In this document: positions 14,408 to 29,400 of the stretch, piece after piece | Layout: every line of letters begins with the position of its first letter | How positions within the stretch are numbered: position 1 is the stretch's first letter | Source of the DNA: Glandiceps talaboti | Lineage: Eukaryota; Hemichordata; Enteropneusta; Spengelidae | Direction of reading: 5' to 3' | Assembly (NCBI RefSeq): GCF_964340395.1 | Contig: NC_135562.1 | Location: forward strand, 4,782,634 to 4,846,633 | Length of the DNA: 64,000 nt | Notes under the pieces: generated by a model | Databases searched by the model: none | The model's input: only the letters and a program-made list of their open reading frames with translations | Told to the model about the DNA's origin: nothing | Position numbers and translations under genes: made by a program

Positions 14408-16076
14408 CAGATAGCGTGGGTGGTTATGTTTATGTATGTAGATAAACATACACAGACGAATGAAGACTGTCCAAGGTTATTCCGTCATAGTTACCGGTCA
14501 GTGTACTCGGGGGAGTGTTTTAATACTATCACGTACAATAACGCAAGATGGTTTAATTGGATTGTGTGAAACAAGAACCTGTGTTGAGTAATATAGAACT
14601 CTGTACATCAACTTTATTCACACTCTCGGGGAATCTTTGAAAGTGGCCATAAAAAAGCTAAGCAATATGCAATACATGTTTTTTAAACGCTATGATTTGG
14701 AACACAATCTATTCCGAATTGATTTGATTACTGTTTGGACGCTTTGTCACGAGACATTCAAGTCAGGTTGCGGGTAACATATCTACGTTGTGGATCTGTG
14801 ACTCCTCTTTGCTCTTAGCCTAGAGTCCAGTCCAGTGCGGGGGGGGGGGGGTCGCTTCCGTGGTAGGGGAAAAACTACAGCAATTCCAGCACGACAGGAT
14901 TCTAGGTTATTTCACTCTTCACACATTGCGACCAATCAGCTTGACGGCAAATTTTCAAACTTCTAAACTGATTGACGTTGATGCCAGGACAAGCGGAAAG
15001 TGAAGAGCACAACAGAGTCATAAAAATACTCGACATAGGATTAGAAAGGCTAGTTTGTGGGTATATTTATATTTACCACACTTATTAGCTTATCAATAAA
15101 CTTTGAACGGTTGATTAATGACGATAGCAGAAAGATATTTAGAAATATGATGGATATCTGGAAATAACTTATGATGTTATAATGATACATACACATATTG
15201 CGTTTTATTTATATACTGTCATTTTACAATATGCTATCCAATATATCCATAAAACTTTTCACCGAGATTCTGAATATAAATAATATCGTCTCGAACAAGC
15301 TATAAATAATATGGTCTCGAACAAGCTAGAGTTATCGGTTTAGAATCTCATGGTTCGTGACGTGACGACATTACAATGTATCACCAAACAGTGGAGATGA
15401 TATGAATCCCCTAAAAGATCACATCTACGGTCATCGTTAGATAACCCAAACATGCATTGACATTTACTGAACGGTAATTTCTCTTGGCAATAAAATGTCT
15501 TCATTTGCTTCGACATACTGTTTATATAACGCTTCAGTTTTAATGACAGTATATCCACGTGGGTGGATGTGTGTCCCAAAAAAGATGTGTGAATAACGTG
15601 ACTGGGATATCAATATATACGTAGTCTTCTTTGACTGATTTTGAATGATATCAAGTCATGGACCCTCCACCTACGATCATGACGGAGAGTCTATGATTAA
15701 GGCCCGTACCCGTAATGATATGATAACGTGACAATGGTTGTATGTTCAGTGATAAAGCATCATAAAATCTGGACGTTACATTTTGATTCACTTTTGTGGT
15801 ACGACTACTACTGCTGTACAATCACGTTTGATAAAAACAACTGAAAGTACATAAACAATTTAGTGATCAACATTTTTATCCAAAAGTGTTTAATTTTCAT
15901 CTTTTTAGCACCTGCAGTATTATTAGTACAGAAACGGCTCGAATCTTGGACTAGTAGTTTGGCACCTTAGCTTGCTTTACAAGAAGTTACTCTAAAGTTT
16001 CCATTTTTTAAAAAGTGTTTTAACAAAAGGACCGTGAGAATTACATATCTTGGCAAAATAACGGCAAAATAATATG

Positions 16077-16080
<4 letters not shown>

Positions 16081-16107
<27 letters not shown>
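16081..16107. repeat. (AT)n microsatellite
   Basis: Uninterrupted TA repeat of about 13 units. Confidence 0.9.
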
Positions 16108-16236
16108 GTTATATATTAGTTTTCTACTTTTTTCTTAAAATATTACAGAAAGTTGAATACTGTGTCACAAGTTTGCTTTTGTTAAGGAAGTGATTTTTAA
16201 ATAAACGATGTAAATACAAGTAGCACTATATCATAT

Positions 16237-16237
16237 T

Positions 16238-16284
<47 letters not shown>

Positions 16285-16350
16285 TAATCAATCAACCAAC
16301 CAACCAACCAACCAATCAACCATCCAACCCATCAATCAATCGATCGATCT
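16237..16350. repeat. Composite (AATC)n-(AACC)n tetranucleotide array
   Basis: AATC units run into AACC units, then mixed ATCC/AATC and finally ATCG units. The order echoes the end of the larger array at 18552-18655. Confidence 0.9.
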
Positions 16351-17985
16351 GAAAATTTATAAGCGCCTGTATCCAATACAAAGTAAAATTCACAGGCGCT
16401 GCATGTACTCTTATATATTGAAAACTTTCGCGAATAAGTATGTTTTAAGGATCGTCATGAAAGTATTGACTGTGAGTGTCTAATCGAAGCTCTAGTGGCA
16501 ATTGTTCCAAAGACGTGGTGTGGCATGTAAGAAAGCACGGCCACCAAAGGAATTAAGACTGTAATTGTCCGATGACCGAAGTGTACTGAGAGTAGGCTTC
16601 TCACGGATAGTGTCTGATAAGTAAATCCCCATATATGCATCTGCCCCCCCCCCCCCCCATTGAAATCTCATCATTAAACAGTTTCATTACTTATGTTTAC
16701 AACTTCGATTGATTTGTAACTTGTTTATCAATTAGAGATCACCTTTGTTAATACATATGAGATAAACAAATAAAGCATCGATAAATCTTGGTTGTAATCG
16801 TAAATGTCTTTCCATTGAAATAACCCTCCTGTAAAGTACAACGACTTATTTGCTGTGTCTGAACTTCACACCTATCTAGGGACACCATATAATGAAATTT
16901 GAATCGCGTTAATCTCCGACCTTGAGATTCAAACGAGTATAGTTGTGCAGATAACATAAACATCAACTTGTAGATTTGGGTAGACATAACTCTTTGTCTT
17001 GATGAGTTCGTAGGATCGCATTCAAATTAGAAAACGTCAAGACCAATAACCAATAACTACATTTTGATCATTGAATGTCACCCTGAGGGGAAGATTGGAA
17101 ATACCGCTAACCCTATAGGATAACGATTGAATCACATACAATAATCTAATATAGCATATTGCACTTGCATAGTTTGCCAACTTGAGAGTTATAACCGTGT
17201 ATGTGCATTTTATGACCCCCAAGTTAACATTTTATCACAAGTTGCCACTTCAGTGTGTATATCACGACCATGATTACAACGCCAACGTCTGAACGTTGAC
17301 TAATCAGTTGGAAATTCTGGCCAATCAAAAAATCAATTTAGAATTGCGGACCTAGCTCTTCTATTGAGTGATGAACGATAAGTTTATCTATGAATTATAA
17401 GGTTTTTTTGGGTGAATTTAACACATTTGAACAACAAATATAGGTGAATGTAACAAAGAAAATCAAACTTTGTATGAAACCCACAGAAAAATACATGAGT
17501 TCCTTACTTGCTTAATGTGACTATCTATATACATGTATACTTGATTATGGCATAAAGAGTACTCGTTTGGGTGTAGGGTCTATGCTTGGGCACATCAACT
17601 AATCTTTCTGAAAAAACCAAGATGGTAGACATGTTTGTATTGTATCTACAGTTTACAGAACGTATCAAGTTTATTGAATGCATGCATACACCTGTACTAC
17701 GTGTAAAATCGTTAAACGATTCTGTAGTCATTAACTGAAATCGAAGTTAATCCGATGACGTCACTTGATGCAATTGTCACGCATTTGGGGTAGCTTTCAG
17801 CAGTATTATTGTCACCAATGTACTTTACACGCATGGAATGTTAATGAATCAGCAAACATGAAATTGATTCTGAGTTTTTGAAGATTTGATCAAGAAGGCT
17901 TTAAACAAACTACGCTTTGCACAATCTTTTACAATGGAAGTGGTCACAACTCGTCGTCTTGCGCGGAAAATGTGTGCATATGCGT

Positions 17986-18046
17986 ATGTATGTATGTATG
18001 TATGTATGTATGTATGTATGTATGTATGTATGTATGTATGTATGTG
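17986..18046. repeat. (ATGT)n microsatellite
   Basis: About 14 ATGT units. Confidence 0.95.
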
Positions 18047-18149
18047 TGTTTATTTGTGGATTTTGTGTGCTTACGTAACACAGCTTAAATGATCATGAAA
18101 TTCACGTAATTCGCCAAATGTATGTATGGCATGTTTATCTTCATTTTGA

Positions 18150-18615
18150 ATCACTCACTCACTCACTCACTCACTCACTCACTCACTCACTCACTCACTC
18201 ACTCACTCACTCACTCACTCACTCACTCACTCACTCCCTCCCTCCCTCCCTCCCTCCCTCCCTCCCTCCCTCCCTCCCTCCCTCACTCACTCACTCACTC
18301 ACTCACTCACTCACTCACTCACTCACTCACTCACTCACTCACTCACTCACTCACTCACTCACTCACTCACTCACTCACTCACTCACTCACTCACTCACTC
18401 ACTCACTCACTCACTCACTCACTCACTCACTCACTCACTCACTCACTCACTCACTCACTCACTCACTCACTCACTCACTCACTCACTCACTCACTCACTC
18501 ACTCACTCACTCACTCACTCACTCACTCACTCACTCACTCACTCACTCGACCGACCGACCGACCGACCGACCGACCGACCGACCGACCGACCAACCAACC
18601 ATCCAACCAACCAAC

Positions 18616-18653
<38 letters not shown>

Positions 18654-18655
18654 AA
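18150..18655. repeat. Large composite tetranucleotide satellite: ACTC, CCTC, ACTC, GACC, AACC, AATC
   Basis: About 500 bp of pure tetranucleotide repeats in ordered blocks. (ACTC)n runs to about 18234, (CCTC)n to about 18283, a long (ACTC)n to about 18547, then (GACC)n, (AACC)n and (AATC)n. The two 177-181 aa open frames here (HSLT, PSLP, TDRP repeats) are artefacts of a repeat unit that contains no stop codon. Confidence 0.97.
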
Positions 18656-19804
18656 ACATGTAATTAATGGAAAGTCATTTGGTGGATGTATTGATGATGG
18701 GAAGTAGATGACTATTGGTTGAATCAATACAAGGTACAACACTCAAGTCACGTACTGGAGGCAGTAAAAACAGTTCCTTACTGATCTCTTGATAACAAGG
18801 GAATTGGACAAATTTAGAATGTTCTAACATATCGTGTCTCATTCCAATACGTTCCAGGTGGATTAACAAATGACGTGCAGACGGTTTAGGTTGTTGAGTG
18901 GCATGCAGCTGAAAGGAAAGTATGTTGATAAAGACTCGTCGTCACGATAATCAGTTTTTTTGATGGCATGTCCTACGATTGTGACTTTTAATTTGTGTAG
19001 AATGAATGACACAATACATCACAGGTATGATTACGCCTTCTTTAGGAGACAACAAATTCGGTAGATAAATATAATTTTTGTTATTTTTCAATTTAAAAAC
19101 CAAGAATATAAATAATGTATATAATATATTTTCGATTCTATTGGTATCTAGATATACGTTGGTGTAGAGCTGATTTCTTAGAAGCAGGAAACCATTTACA
19201 GGGTTTTTTTTTTCAAGTTTTTCTGGTTGCCAAAGACATTTATTTGCAAACAACCAAAGGGAAGATTATATGCTGTCAGTTGGATTAGTAGAATCTAGAA
19301 TACTAATAGTCAAGTTATTATTCCACTATCATAAGACGTCGGAATACCTGAAGACGATTTATCAGTCATGGCGATTCTTTTTTTAACGAGAAAAAAAACA
19401 TAAAAAGGGTCACTCTCAAATGCTTTTACAGTGAATTTCACAATACAATGCAACTTTTCTGTTTGAAACCAAGAAGAAACTGTATATGTCACACTTTAAT
19501 AGCAAGATTGTAATTTTTGCTACGTTTAGTCTAAAATAATTGTAACTCCATGCAGACATTCGGGCGCCGATATTTTTCGTATCAAACACTGGATGAAGGG
19601 CGCGTAAAATGTCCTTTGCACTATTCATTTTGATGTCTGTATCGTGGTATGTGTAGTTCATTTCACTTTAGACAAAATGTAGCAAGAAACTGTACTCATT
19701 CAATCTTGCTATCTTAAAGTGTAGCATGTCCAGTTTCCTATTAGTTTCTGTGTGGTTGTATCAAACAGAAAAGCTGCACGGTATTGAAAAATTCACTGTA
19801 TTTG

Positions 19805-20240
19805 AAATTCATTCCCTGGTGTTTCTATTTGAACTGTTGTATATTTCATTCCCTGGTTTTACTATTTGAACTGCTGTACATACGTACATTTCATTCCCTG
19901 GTTTTACTATTTGAACTTTTGTACATTTCATTCCCTGGTTCTACTGTTTGATCTGTTGTACATTTCATTCCCTGGTTCTACTGTTTGAACTGTTGTACAT
20001 TTCATTCCCTGGTTTTACTATTTGAACTGCTGTACGTACATTTCATTCCCTGGTTTTACTATTTGAACTGCTGTACGTACATTTCATTTCCTGGTTCTAC
20101 TGTTTGCACTGTTGTACATTTCATTTCCTGGTTTTACTATTTGCATGGTTGTAAATTTCATTCCCTGGTTCTACTATTTGCATGGTTGTACATTTCATTC
20201 CCTGGTTTTACTATTTGCACGGTTGTAAGTTTCAAAACAC
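19805..20240. repeat. 37-bp minisatellite, about 11 copies
   Basis: CATTCCCTGG recurs at 19810, 19847, 19892, 19929, 19966, 20003 and 20044, continuing to about 20200. The spacing is 37 bp except where 4 or 8 extra bases of GTAC/TACGTACA type are inserted. Each unit carries a GTTTTACTATTTGAACTG or GTTCTACTGTTTG variant. The 116-aa open frame across it is the repeat itself. Confidence 0.93.
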
Positions 20241-20441
20241 TGTTATTGTATATAAGATCGTTCTGCTTTACATTTATGCTTAATACTGCTGTACTCCAAG
20301 TTGATACATTATTGATAGAGGGTGACTCTAAATGACTAATGACGTCAGCATCGAATCTGATGCATCACTTATCCTATCCCTGGGGACTTCATACATGATC
20401 TTCATTTTCCGACATTTGTATCTACCTACCGTGACGCAGTT

Positions 20442-20455
20442 GTGACCAAGGCAAC
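20442..20455. promoter_or_regulatory. RFX X-box-like motif (GTGACC-AA-GGCAAC)
   Basis: Fits the X-box consensus GTNRCC-N2-RGYAAC at every specified base. It sits in a locally more G+C-rich stretch about 2 kb upstream of the CIMIP2C start codon. X-boxes normally lie close to the transcription start of ciliary genes, so this would be functional if an untranslated first exon lies near 20.5 kb. That exon is not demonstrated. Confidence 0.4.
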
Positions 20456-22418
20456 GCCGGAAAGCACGTTTAGCTTGGCGACATGCCGGATTCAGAAACG
20501 ATATCCTGCGAGAGTTGGTCGATGGTTTCCTAAATAGGTTCTATTCATCAGGGATATTTTCCTCATAGTGGCTATCATAACAGACTTCATGAGGTTGAAC
20601 GAGAGTTCTTATTTCAAAAATAGACATAAGTCTATTAAAATTTAAACAATCAAGACTCAATTAATGTAGATTGAAATTTCTATCAATTGGTGCCATGCCA
20701 ATGGAATAACAATCAACTCATTGAGGCGAATAATTCAACTGCCTTGTGTCCATACCAGAGGTAATATTCATATTGTGTTTGTGTATAAAGTGAAAATGTT
20801 TGTTAATTGTACGAAATAAATGAAAGGAAAACATGTTACATGGGGTTAAAGGCCAAACATGCTTAAAAATATGCACGCATTGGAAAAAAACCGTTTGATA
20901 AATGCTCTTGTAATTTCGTGTCAACACTATATAGGGTAAAGCTACAGGGAAAAGGAAAAAATTTGACGTTTAACATAAACAGATTCGTGAATCAAAATAT
21001 GTTTACGACTTTGGGAATTATTTGTTTCCCCGTGGCACGTATCGGATATTAAGGTGTCTATATATAGTATGTATGTACACTATATATTTAACCTAATTTG
21101 CAAATAAAAAAAAATAAAGTTATACAATATTGGGAATCGATGATTTCCTCAAGGAATTAAATCCCATTGATTTACAGCGCTATGACGATTACTTTCAAAA
21201 ATAAAAAGTTTGATGTGACAGAGTGAAACTCTTCGGTTTATTAAAAAGCAGAGTTTTCTCTCGTCTAAAATTAAACTGCCAACTTGAGACAAATAAAATC
21301 GTGAAACCACGTTAAATCAATAATTTGAATATTTGTATAGTTTTCCCTACCTTCTGGAAAGTCATAAAAAAAATCTCTGTGAAATTATATGAATGTATCA
21401 AAGCAAACGTTATATACTCTACGCTCTCGTTTGTACGTTGCTTCACGTATACTCCAGCTGAGGTTCAATGTATAAGTAGGTCAATGTACAAGGTCACTGG
21501 TTTCCCTCTCCGTATGACTTAAATACTGTGGAGAATATAATGGTGCCAAGAATCAATAGGATTGTACTGTCCGATGACTTGAATAGTGTACTACTGTTAT
21601 CTTGTTAACACTGAACAATTGACTATCAGCTAAAATCCTTGTAATGTTCTATGTTGTAAAGTTTATAAGAATCTTAAATGCAGTAGCTTGATATTGATTT
21701 ACTCTCCCATACACAGCGCCGCTAGCATAAGCTTATATCTTTTTCGTAAAATGGGAATTGTTTTACCATATGTATTGTGTTCTCATAAATACGTCGTTTA
21801 AACTATCTAGTTCTATGAGACTGTTTTGATTAATGTCGATGAAAAAAATGTAATCACCATTCGGAATTACATTTACAACCAAGGCTTGAAATGAATGTTA
21901 TAAATGTTATAACAAGCCAGCTGTAGCAGGAGACACATCTATATTCACGCCCACAATACAGTCAATCTAGTGGCCTTTTGTTTTTATTTGGCGTTATATG
22001 CATGTGAGTTGTGGGGCAGAGTTGAGGGCGCTATCCATTGTTACCATGGACGCGTCGCATTACTCATCAAATTGTCTCCTGCTGCCCGGTGGAGTTGGAA
22101 ATTAGTTTCCAAGTTGATAAAACTTATATTTGTTTTCATATAAACTCATCAGATATATTAAAATACATTTATCGTGCTAGTTTTATTTTTATTCATTTTT
22201 GTAATTATAATTATGGTCACAGCTCGCCGAACTACTTTTCGTGGATGACTACACGAAAGCATAGCAACGTGTGTTTACATTCTTCTTCAATCACTTCCGC
22301 ATTGGGAACTGTGTGTTGACGTGTTGATTATCCAAAGGAAACACCGAGATATTTCAGACTGAAGCGTTCCCTGTTTTATCCGTAATTTCAATCTTTGGTA
22401 GCCAGCTTCCCCATCACG

Positions 22419-23371
22419 ATGTCAAGGAGTGCCGGCACCCTACTGACAACCCATAATGCGACTTATATACCACCGAGGCTGATGCCAGGGTACGTACATG
22501 TACATGCATCATTGATGCAGTGTATTGAAACATATATGCACGTAGTGTAAATTTGCACCTGCCAAAATAATGATATATTACCTCGTCGTGCCCCAGGAAT
22601 GTCATTAACTCATTCATTTAGTCGACCTATCACTGACATAGATAATCATTTTTACATATTTATGTGGATGAAAATTACCACCACCTGGAAATGACACCTT
22701 CTTCCAGTGCAAACAAATGATCCTTGGTAGACTAAAGATAATCCACCTATACATTGATACAAAGCCTTTAGAAATATACAGAGAGCTAATTACCAAGTCT
22801 AGTGTGTGTTCCATCAGATTCTCTCCAGGGTGGAATGTATATTGTGTTGCGCTTTCAAAGGTCACAATAAATAACCAAAGTCAAGATATTACCATTTCAT
22901 AGGTACAAATGTAGTTTGTAGCCATGTTTCATAATATAGTCATTACAGGTATATTTACATACAATGTATATCAGGTAACTAAACAGCTCAAATGGTCACC
23001 TTGCTTCTGAACAACAGGTGACAAGTTTAAGTGGATGGTTATACTGGTATTTATAAATTTGAACCCCCCCCCCAAAAAAAAAGGGGGAAAAAGAAAAAAA
23101 AGAAAAGAAAAGTGTAAAAGAAAGTTCAAATTTAATTAATCTCATATTTCATGTACTAGTTCTATAGGCTCTGTGTTGATATCCTCCGTTGGAATAATAT
23201 TTGTCATGTAGAGATATAAAAGTTACAAAGTATACTGTAAAATTGTGTACCGTATGCGCTGCACCAATTTCGATGAATGTAAGACCAAGTAAACTAGCCT
23301 AGGGTTCTGGCAAGTGGACTGTAAATAAACTGTATGGGGGGGGGGGGGGGGGGGCATTGTGTATGTGTGTC

Positions 23372-23412
<41 letters not shown>

Positions 23413-26400
23413 AGGGGGTGTATACATGTATGCACATCCTTTTTATACTGTAATTTAATCTTAACATGTGTACTAAAAAATAAGTCATTCCAATTTATAA
23501 CAAATTGATAAATAAACATATCACACCCCAATTTTCAAGATATTTATGCTGTTGCGTAATATGTGCAGCATGTACATTAAATTTGCATGTACATTAAGTA
23601 TGTACGACTTTCAACTTTATAGGGTGAGTCCAATAAACTTTGAAAAGCACAACATCAAGAGTTAAATGTAACAAAAGAATCCACAAAAATTGTGCCAGGC
23701 CAGTTACAACTATTATAATTTTAATCTAAATTAAATATACTAATTACAGTGTTCTCCCCACTATAGAGAAAGTATGATGTAAACACCAACCATGCCATCT
23801 AGGCTGCCATGCTTGGCAGGTTTTTACCATGCTTCAAAAGTATCCTACCATCCTTGAGCTTTGAATGACAAAATCATAATAATATTTTCACTTCACATGA
23901 AAAGAAATGGCTGATACACAATGTACATGAGTGTATGTGTTAAAATAAACATGTCAAAGAGTTTGTTCCAGTGTTGAAGACATTATATGCTGATCACTAT
24001 GCAAACAAATATGCAAATTACCATGCTATTTATATGTAAATCAATATGCAAATTAGTCACTATCCTTGCAATCCACCCTGGGGAGAACACTGAATTACTA
24101 TGGAGGTATAAGGGGGAGATACTTCCAAGCATATACAATACATTTTTAAATGATTTGTAGGGTTTGATATTATATGGTTCACTTTCTACAGGTATAAAGG
24201 TCATTGCCCTACAACTAAATTTGACTACGGTGAATCATATGGACATGCTACAGCTAAGTATTTCCAAGACTACAGATCAGAGACACTTAACAACAGTGTC
24301 AGTAACTACTCTAGAGGTGGTGGATTCCCCACCATTTACTCACATAATCCAGACATGGTGATGAGTGCAAGAGATCGTACCAGGGAACGTTACCGAACGG
24401 CACCCAAATACCAACTTAGCAATATCCAGCATGATAGAATGGATGACTTGGAGAAGTTTGACACGGTGAGGGCGTTGTCCAAACTCTACTTATTTTTATT
24501 ATTTTGAAAAATTCATTGCACTTCTGTCACTCATATTTATTGCGTATTTAACAGGAGAGTTAAGAACATTGAATTTTTCAATCTAACCACGTGTCACGTA
24601 TATCACTTTTAACTTGAAATTTATATTTGCTCATTTTGACATTGTAAAATACCCACAGGAAATACTTTCTCTCTGAGGTGTCAATGACATTGATATTGAT
24701 TTGTGTGTAATATCCTAAAACTGTCTGTGATTGATGTCACCACACTGTGGAGTATCGATTGTTTATGTCTGATCAGTATGACAAGATTGACAGGAATGAT
24801 AGACACTTCTGTCATAATAACCCATTTTGAACACACCAATAAATCATATAGTGAATCTAATTACACCTGTAGTATCATCATCAATGTAATAAAGGTGTCT
24901 TTAATTACGATGTTTACCTTGTAGAACCACATTCTCCAAACATTGTACTAAATTTATCACTGTTTATTTTCTAGTTGTCATGGCAACACTGAACTTATCA
25001 CTGTTTATTTTCTAGTCGTCACAACAACACCGTGAGCACTACAAGGACAGGACTGGAACACTGCAAAGAGTTGACTATTTCATGTTGCCTAAGAAGGCCG
25101 AGGAACAGTTTGCAAAACATGCCTATTTGTAAGTAGAGAACCGTGTGCTGTGCTGTGACCTTAACCAGGATTGGCTTTGCAGTGCTGTGATTTTAACCTC
25201 TCACCTTTAACCTATGAACTCTACAAAGTGAATTAGCATAAATCAGCAAGAAAGCATGGTTTTTAAAGTTAAGACTAAGAGGTCATATTGTGTAACTGTA
25301 AAACTTCATACAAAGTGAATTCATTTAAGGTGGTTATTTTTGGTGATGGTAGATTGGCATAGTTGTCATTGTAATAAGAAGAGACAAACAGACGCTTATG
25401 TTGTCTGACCTGACTCGACCTCAGGTCATGTATACCATGACATCGGTGCATGAACTTTGACTGCATGACTTGCTGTGTGAACTAACTTTACATTTTGTAA
25501 TGTACTTATCTTCTGAACTGTGTTGGTGTACTATGACCCTTGACCTTTCAACTTCTCAGTTCTCCACCAACGAGCATTCAGATTCTCCCCACCTAAGAGA
25601 ACTCAGATTCTCCCCACCTATAAGAACAGATTCTCTCCACCTATAAGAACAGATTCTCTCCACCAATAAGAACTCTTTTGACTGATCATTGTGCCAGTAT
25701 TCTGTTCTCAAATTTTCAAATCATATTGTGATTCATGTAATTCCTGTGGTCAAACTCAAAAGAAATATGATCAGTATTGCAGTGTTAAGTTATAAAAGTG
25801 AATTCTCTGTTGAAAGGTCAAAGGTCATTAGGGGAAGGTAGAGGTATTGTAAAAATGTAATAGTCATTCAGCAAAGAGAGTGATGCTTTAAAAATGTGAG
25901 CATTCAAATTTTAGATTGACATCTGAACTTATGATTTTCTTTGCAATGAGTTTTTTAATTGCATGTTAGTCTTGTACGTAGCAGGCTGGATAGTTGAATT
26001 GGCAAGCATTCCTAGCCACACAGCCTGCAAAAGTCAGTAATGCAAACTCAGTATTTTACATGTCCACACCTTGTTTTGCTTCGTTGTATGTTACGCATTA
26101 AGGGTGAGGAGAAATTTGCATACATGTTGAGGTCATACAGAGGTCACATTTCTGTGTACATGTATAGCCAACTCAGTTACATCCTGGTAACTTGATACAA
26201 TCAACATAATATCAGCATCATGTGACTTGTTCAACCAATCAGCTTCTATGAATGGTATTCTTGAAAAATACTGAGTTTGAGTTACTGACTTGACAGGCTG
26301 TGTGGTGAGATTACTTGCTAGGTTGATAATCTAGCCTGCTACAGAGGCTTATCGAATGTTTGAATCAATTGATGTGTACACTTTTGACCTTTTGGTCAGT

Positions 26401-29400
26401 AGTCACTTACTACAACCTTTCACCTGTTTTTTGCACACGACATATTTTCACCCGAAGTTACCTCATTCACAGTACACCCACTATTCATCTGAAGTTACCT
26501 TATTCTGTGCACTTACACACCTACCCACAATTCAACAGCACTGTACCTTCACTCTATAAATGCACTCATTTTCCCTAGCATGATGGGAATTACCATCAAC
26601 TGAATCCCTACCCCATCCCCTCCACCTACTCATTCCAATAGTACTAGTATAGTATTTCTGAAGAAGATCATAAAATAAGGTATCACAACCCACTAATTTG
26701 TTTAAAAATGTACCTATCCATCACAAATAAACCTTCTTTTTTCATTTTATCCTTTTCTTCAAATAACACATAAAATGTAGCAACTCAAACCTTACATGTA
26801 CTTCCTTTATTTTTGTCCGTACTAGAAATAACAAACAACTCAAATATTCTTTTATTCCAAATCTTATTCTTCATGTTCATAATCAAAATGTTTTGAGAGG
26901 AACATAGTCTCTCATATTTATATTATAAAACTATATATTTTAATAATTCTAGTTAATCAGGTGACCATTTTTCTTCAAGAGTCGAAATCTTTAATTTATT
27001 CATTTTTTTTCATGTTAAACTTTAAAGAGAGTGTCCTATTTACTGTGGGTTTCAACTCAAGTACTACGTCCTAGTGGCTGTAACTAACACTATTTTTTTC
27101 CACAAAAAAAGAACTTATTTTCAACTTATTATATGTTATCATCTTGCTGTCAATCATATTTGATCACCTAGGTAACTATCACCAGCCAACAAATATATTA
27201 ATTGTATAATTCAAATGGTTCAGACCATTTATTTGTATTGTTTACACATGGACATCAAGCCAGTGTACACAGATTAAACAGTCCAGACCATTTGTATTGT
27301 TTACACATGGACATCAAGCCAGTATACACAGACTACACAGTCCAGACCATTTATTTGTATTGTTTACACATGGCCATCAAGCCAGTGTACAAAGTACTAT
27401 CAACTAGTTATGAAGATATTTTGCATATTTAGAATAGTGTATAAATAGAAATGAGATAATTAGCATAATATTGACTTTGTGAATTTTATTTGTTTCTTTA
27501 TAAACGTAAAAGTTTGTCTGTTTTTTATTAAATGTGATGTTGTACTTGTTTATGTTTAGTTTAAAACATTAAAGCTAGCATCGGTGGTCATATTGGATGT
27601 GATTTCCTGGAAAATCTGAATATTGAATAATAATCCATTCATCTTTAGTATAACTTTATGATTTGGATAGTAATAGAAAATCCCTATCCTGTTTCTAACA
27701 TGAATAATTGTAGAATCTTTGAGACGAACCTTTTCAAAGAACCCTATTTCAGATGAAACAAATGCAAAACACAAACCTCCTTGCATGTACCTCCTTGGAT
27801 GTACCCCCCCCCCCCCCCTTCAAGTCAGCAGATACCCTGCCCCCAAGAAATATCAATAACAGTAGTATCCTATATGATAGTACAAAATGACATTTTATCA
27901 CATGCTGATCCAAACTATATTATGCAACTCACACATAGCCATGGTGGGGCGCCCTCAACGTATCTAATTCTTATAGCCTATTCAAATGTAAATTTGATGA
28001 AAGTACCAATTTCATCCTGTGTTGAAGTGGCACCATCAAAACCACAAAATTTAAATACTTACACACACATGTAAAAATATGAAGAACAAGAGATACACCA
28101 ATTGAAAACATACAAAGAGTAACACTTGTCCTGCATGTCAGTATGGATAAGGTAATGTATGTTGGTGGGTATTATATTGTTACAGTAGTTTTAGATGTAG
28201 ATATTGTAGTGAACAAAGTTCACATTTGAATAGACTAGGCTCCTGTCCTATTCTTACTGCTGACGACTCAACAGGGTCATTTCTTGGGTCTTCAATTGTA
28301 AGAATGGTACATGAGTGTATAGTCTTAGAATGTGAACTTCAATCTGATACTTATCTTTAGACAAATACATTCAATTTGATAATCCATTTCTGATGGCATG
28401 ATCAAAAGTCACATTTTCCTGTTCCTATCCAACAGGCTTTGTCAAACAGTCAGTTAGTTAGGCTCATTACCTTACCATTAAAAATATCTTGATAGATATA
28501 AAACGTGAGTGACTGGGTGGTGACCCAAGGATAAAACATAAGGACGGGCCTGTATTCCTAATCAAAATAGTGTTCTGTGCTGTGTATTGATGTAGTCTGG
28601 ATGCCAAAGTGGTCTCCAAACCAGTGGACTGGAGGTGTAAATTGTAGCAATTCCATATAGGGACTAGACTAGAATTCATGAGACATGGCAAAAACTTAAT
28701 GTTTGTATCTTTGACAGTTGCTATAGTAATATATGCTATGTTTACTAAATGACACAACACAGTATGCTTCGTCAGCAAACTAAGTTTATTTCAGTACACT
28801 ACTGTATAATGTGCATACTATTATCCATCTTGAGTTTTCATGAGTTTCTAGTTCCACAATCTCAGAAAATTCACAGAGAAAGGATACTTAGTAGAACTAA
28901 GGATGTGAGAGGTATTCTCACAACAGAGCACTTACAATATTTCTGTTGAAGTAATGGAATATGAAGCTCTGTTTTGGCGGGTATGTTTCAGACAGTGCCA
29001 TAAAAAGCCTTGTTTTTTACGACGTTGGTGGGGGGGGACAAAAAATTTAATGTCAAGCAAGTCTTGGTAGGACATATCTTTATGTGTGGAGGGGAGTGAC
29101 TATGTAGGGAAAGACATCAATGCACACAAACATTGCACCTATGAAAACAAACACCAAAACAATACACCCACAGACAAAAATTCTTATACCTTTCTATCTG
29201 TTTTCAGTACACTGCACAAATGGCACCTTCTCAATTTTACACTTTTATATTTATATTGATTGTGTTATATTCATTTATTTAAATCCAATTATAGGTTACG
29301 ACTGACCGATGTCCTTGATGCCAAGCACAGACCCAATGTACCATTGAATATACAGAGGCATTTCCTAACAACAAAGTTCATACCGAAATCATCCGTCCGT

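Noticed and set aside
16380-16680. Sequence with protein-like frames before a poly(C) run
   Set aside because: Looked like a degraded repeat with interrupted frames, but no family or boundaries could be established.
18118-18663. Two overlapping 177-181 aa frames (HSLTHSLT, TDRPTDRP)
   Set aside because: Tetranucleotide repeat without stop codons in any frame; no real composition or start context.
19985-20335. 116-aa frame with repeated FHSLVLLF
   Set aside because: It is the 37-bp minisatellite read in frame; length changes of 4 bp break it.
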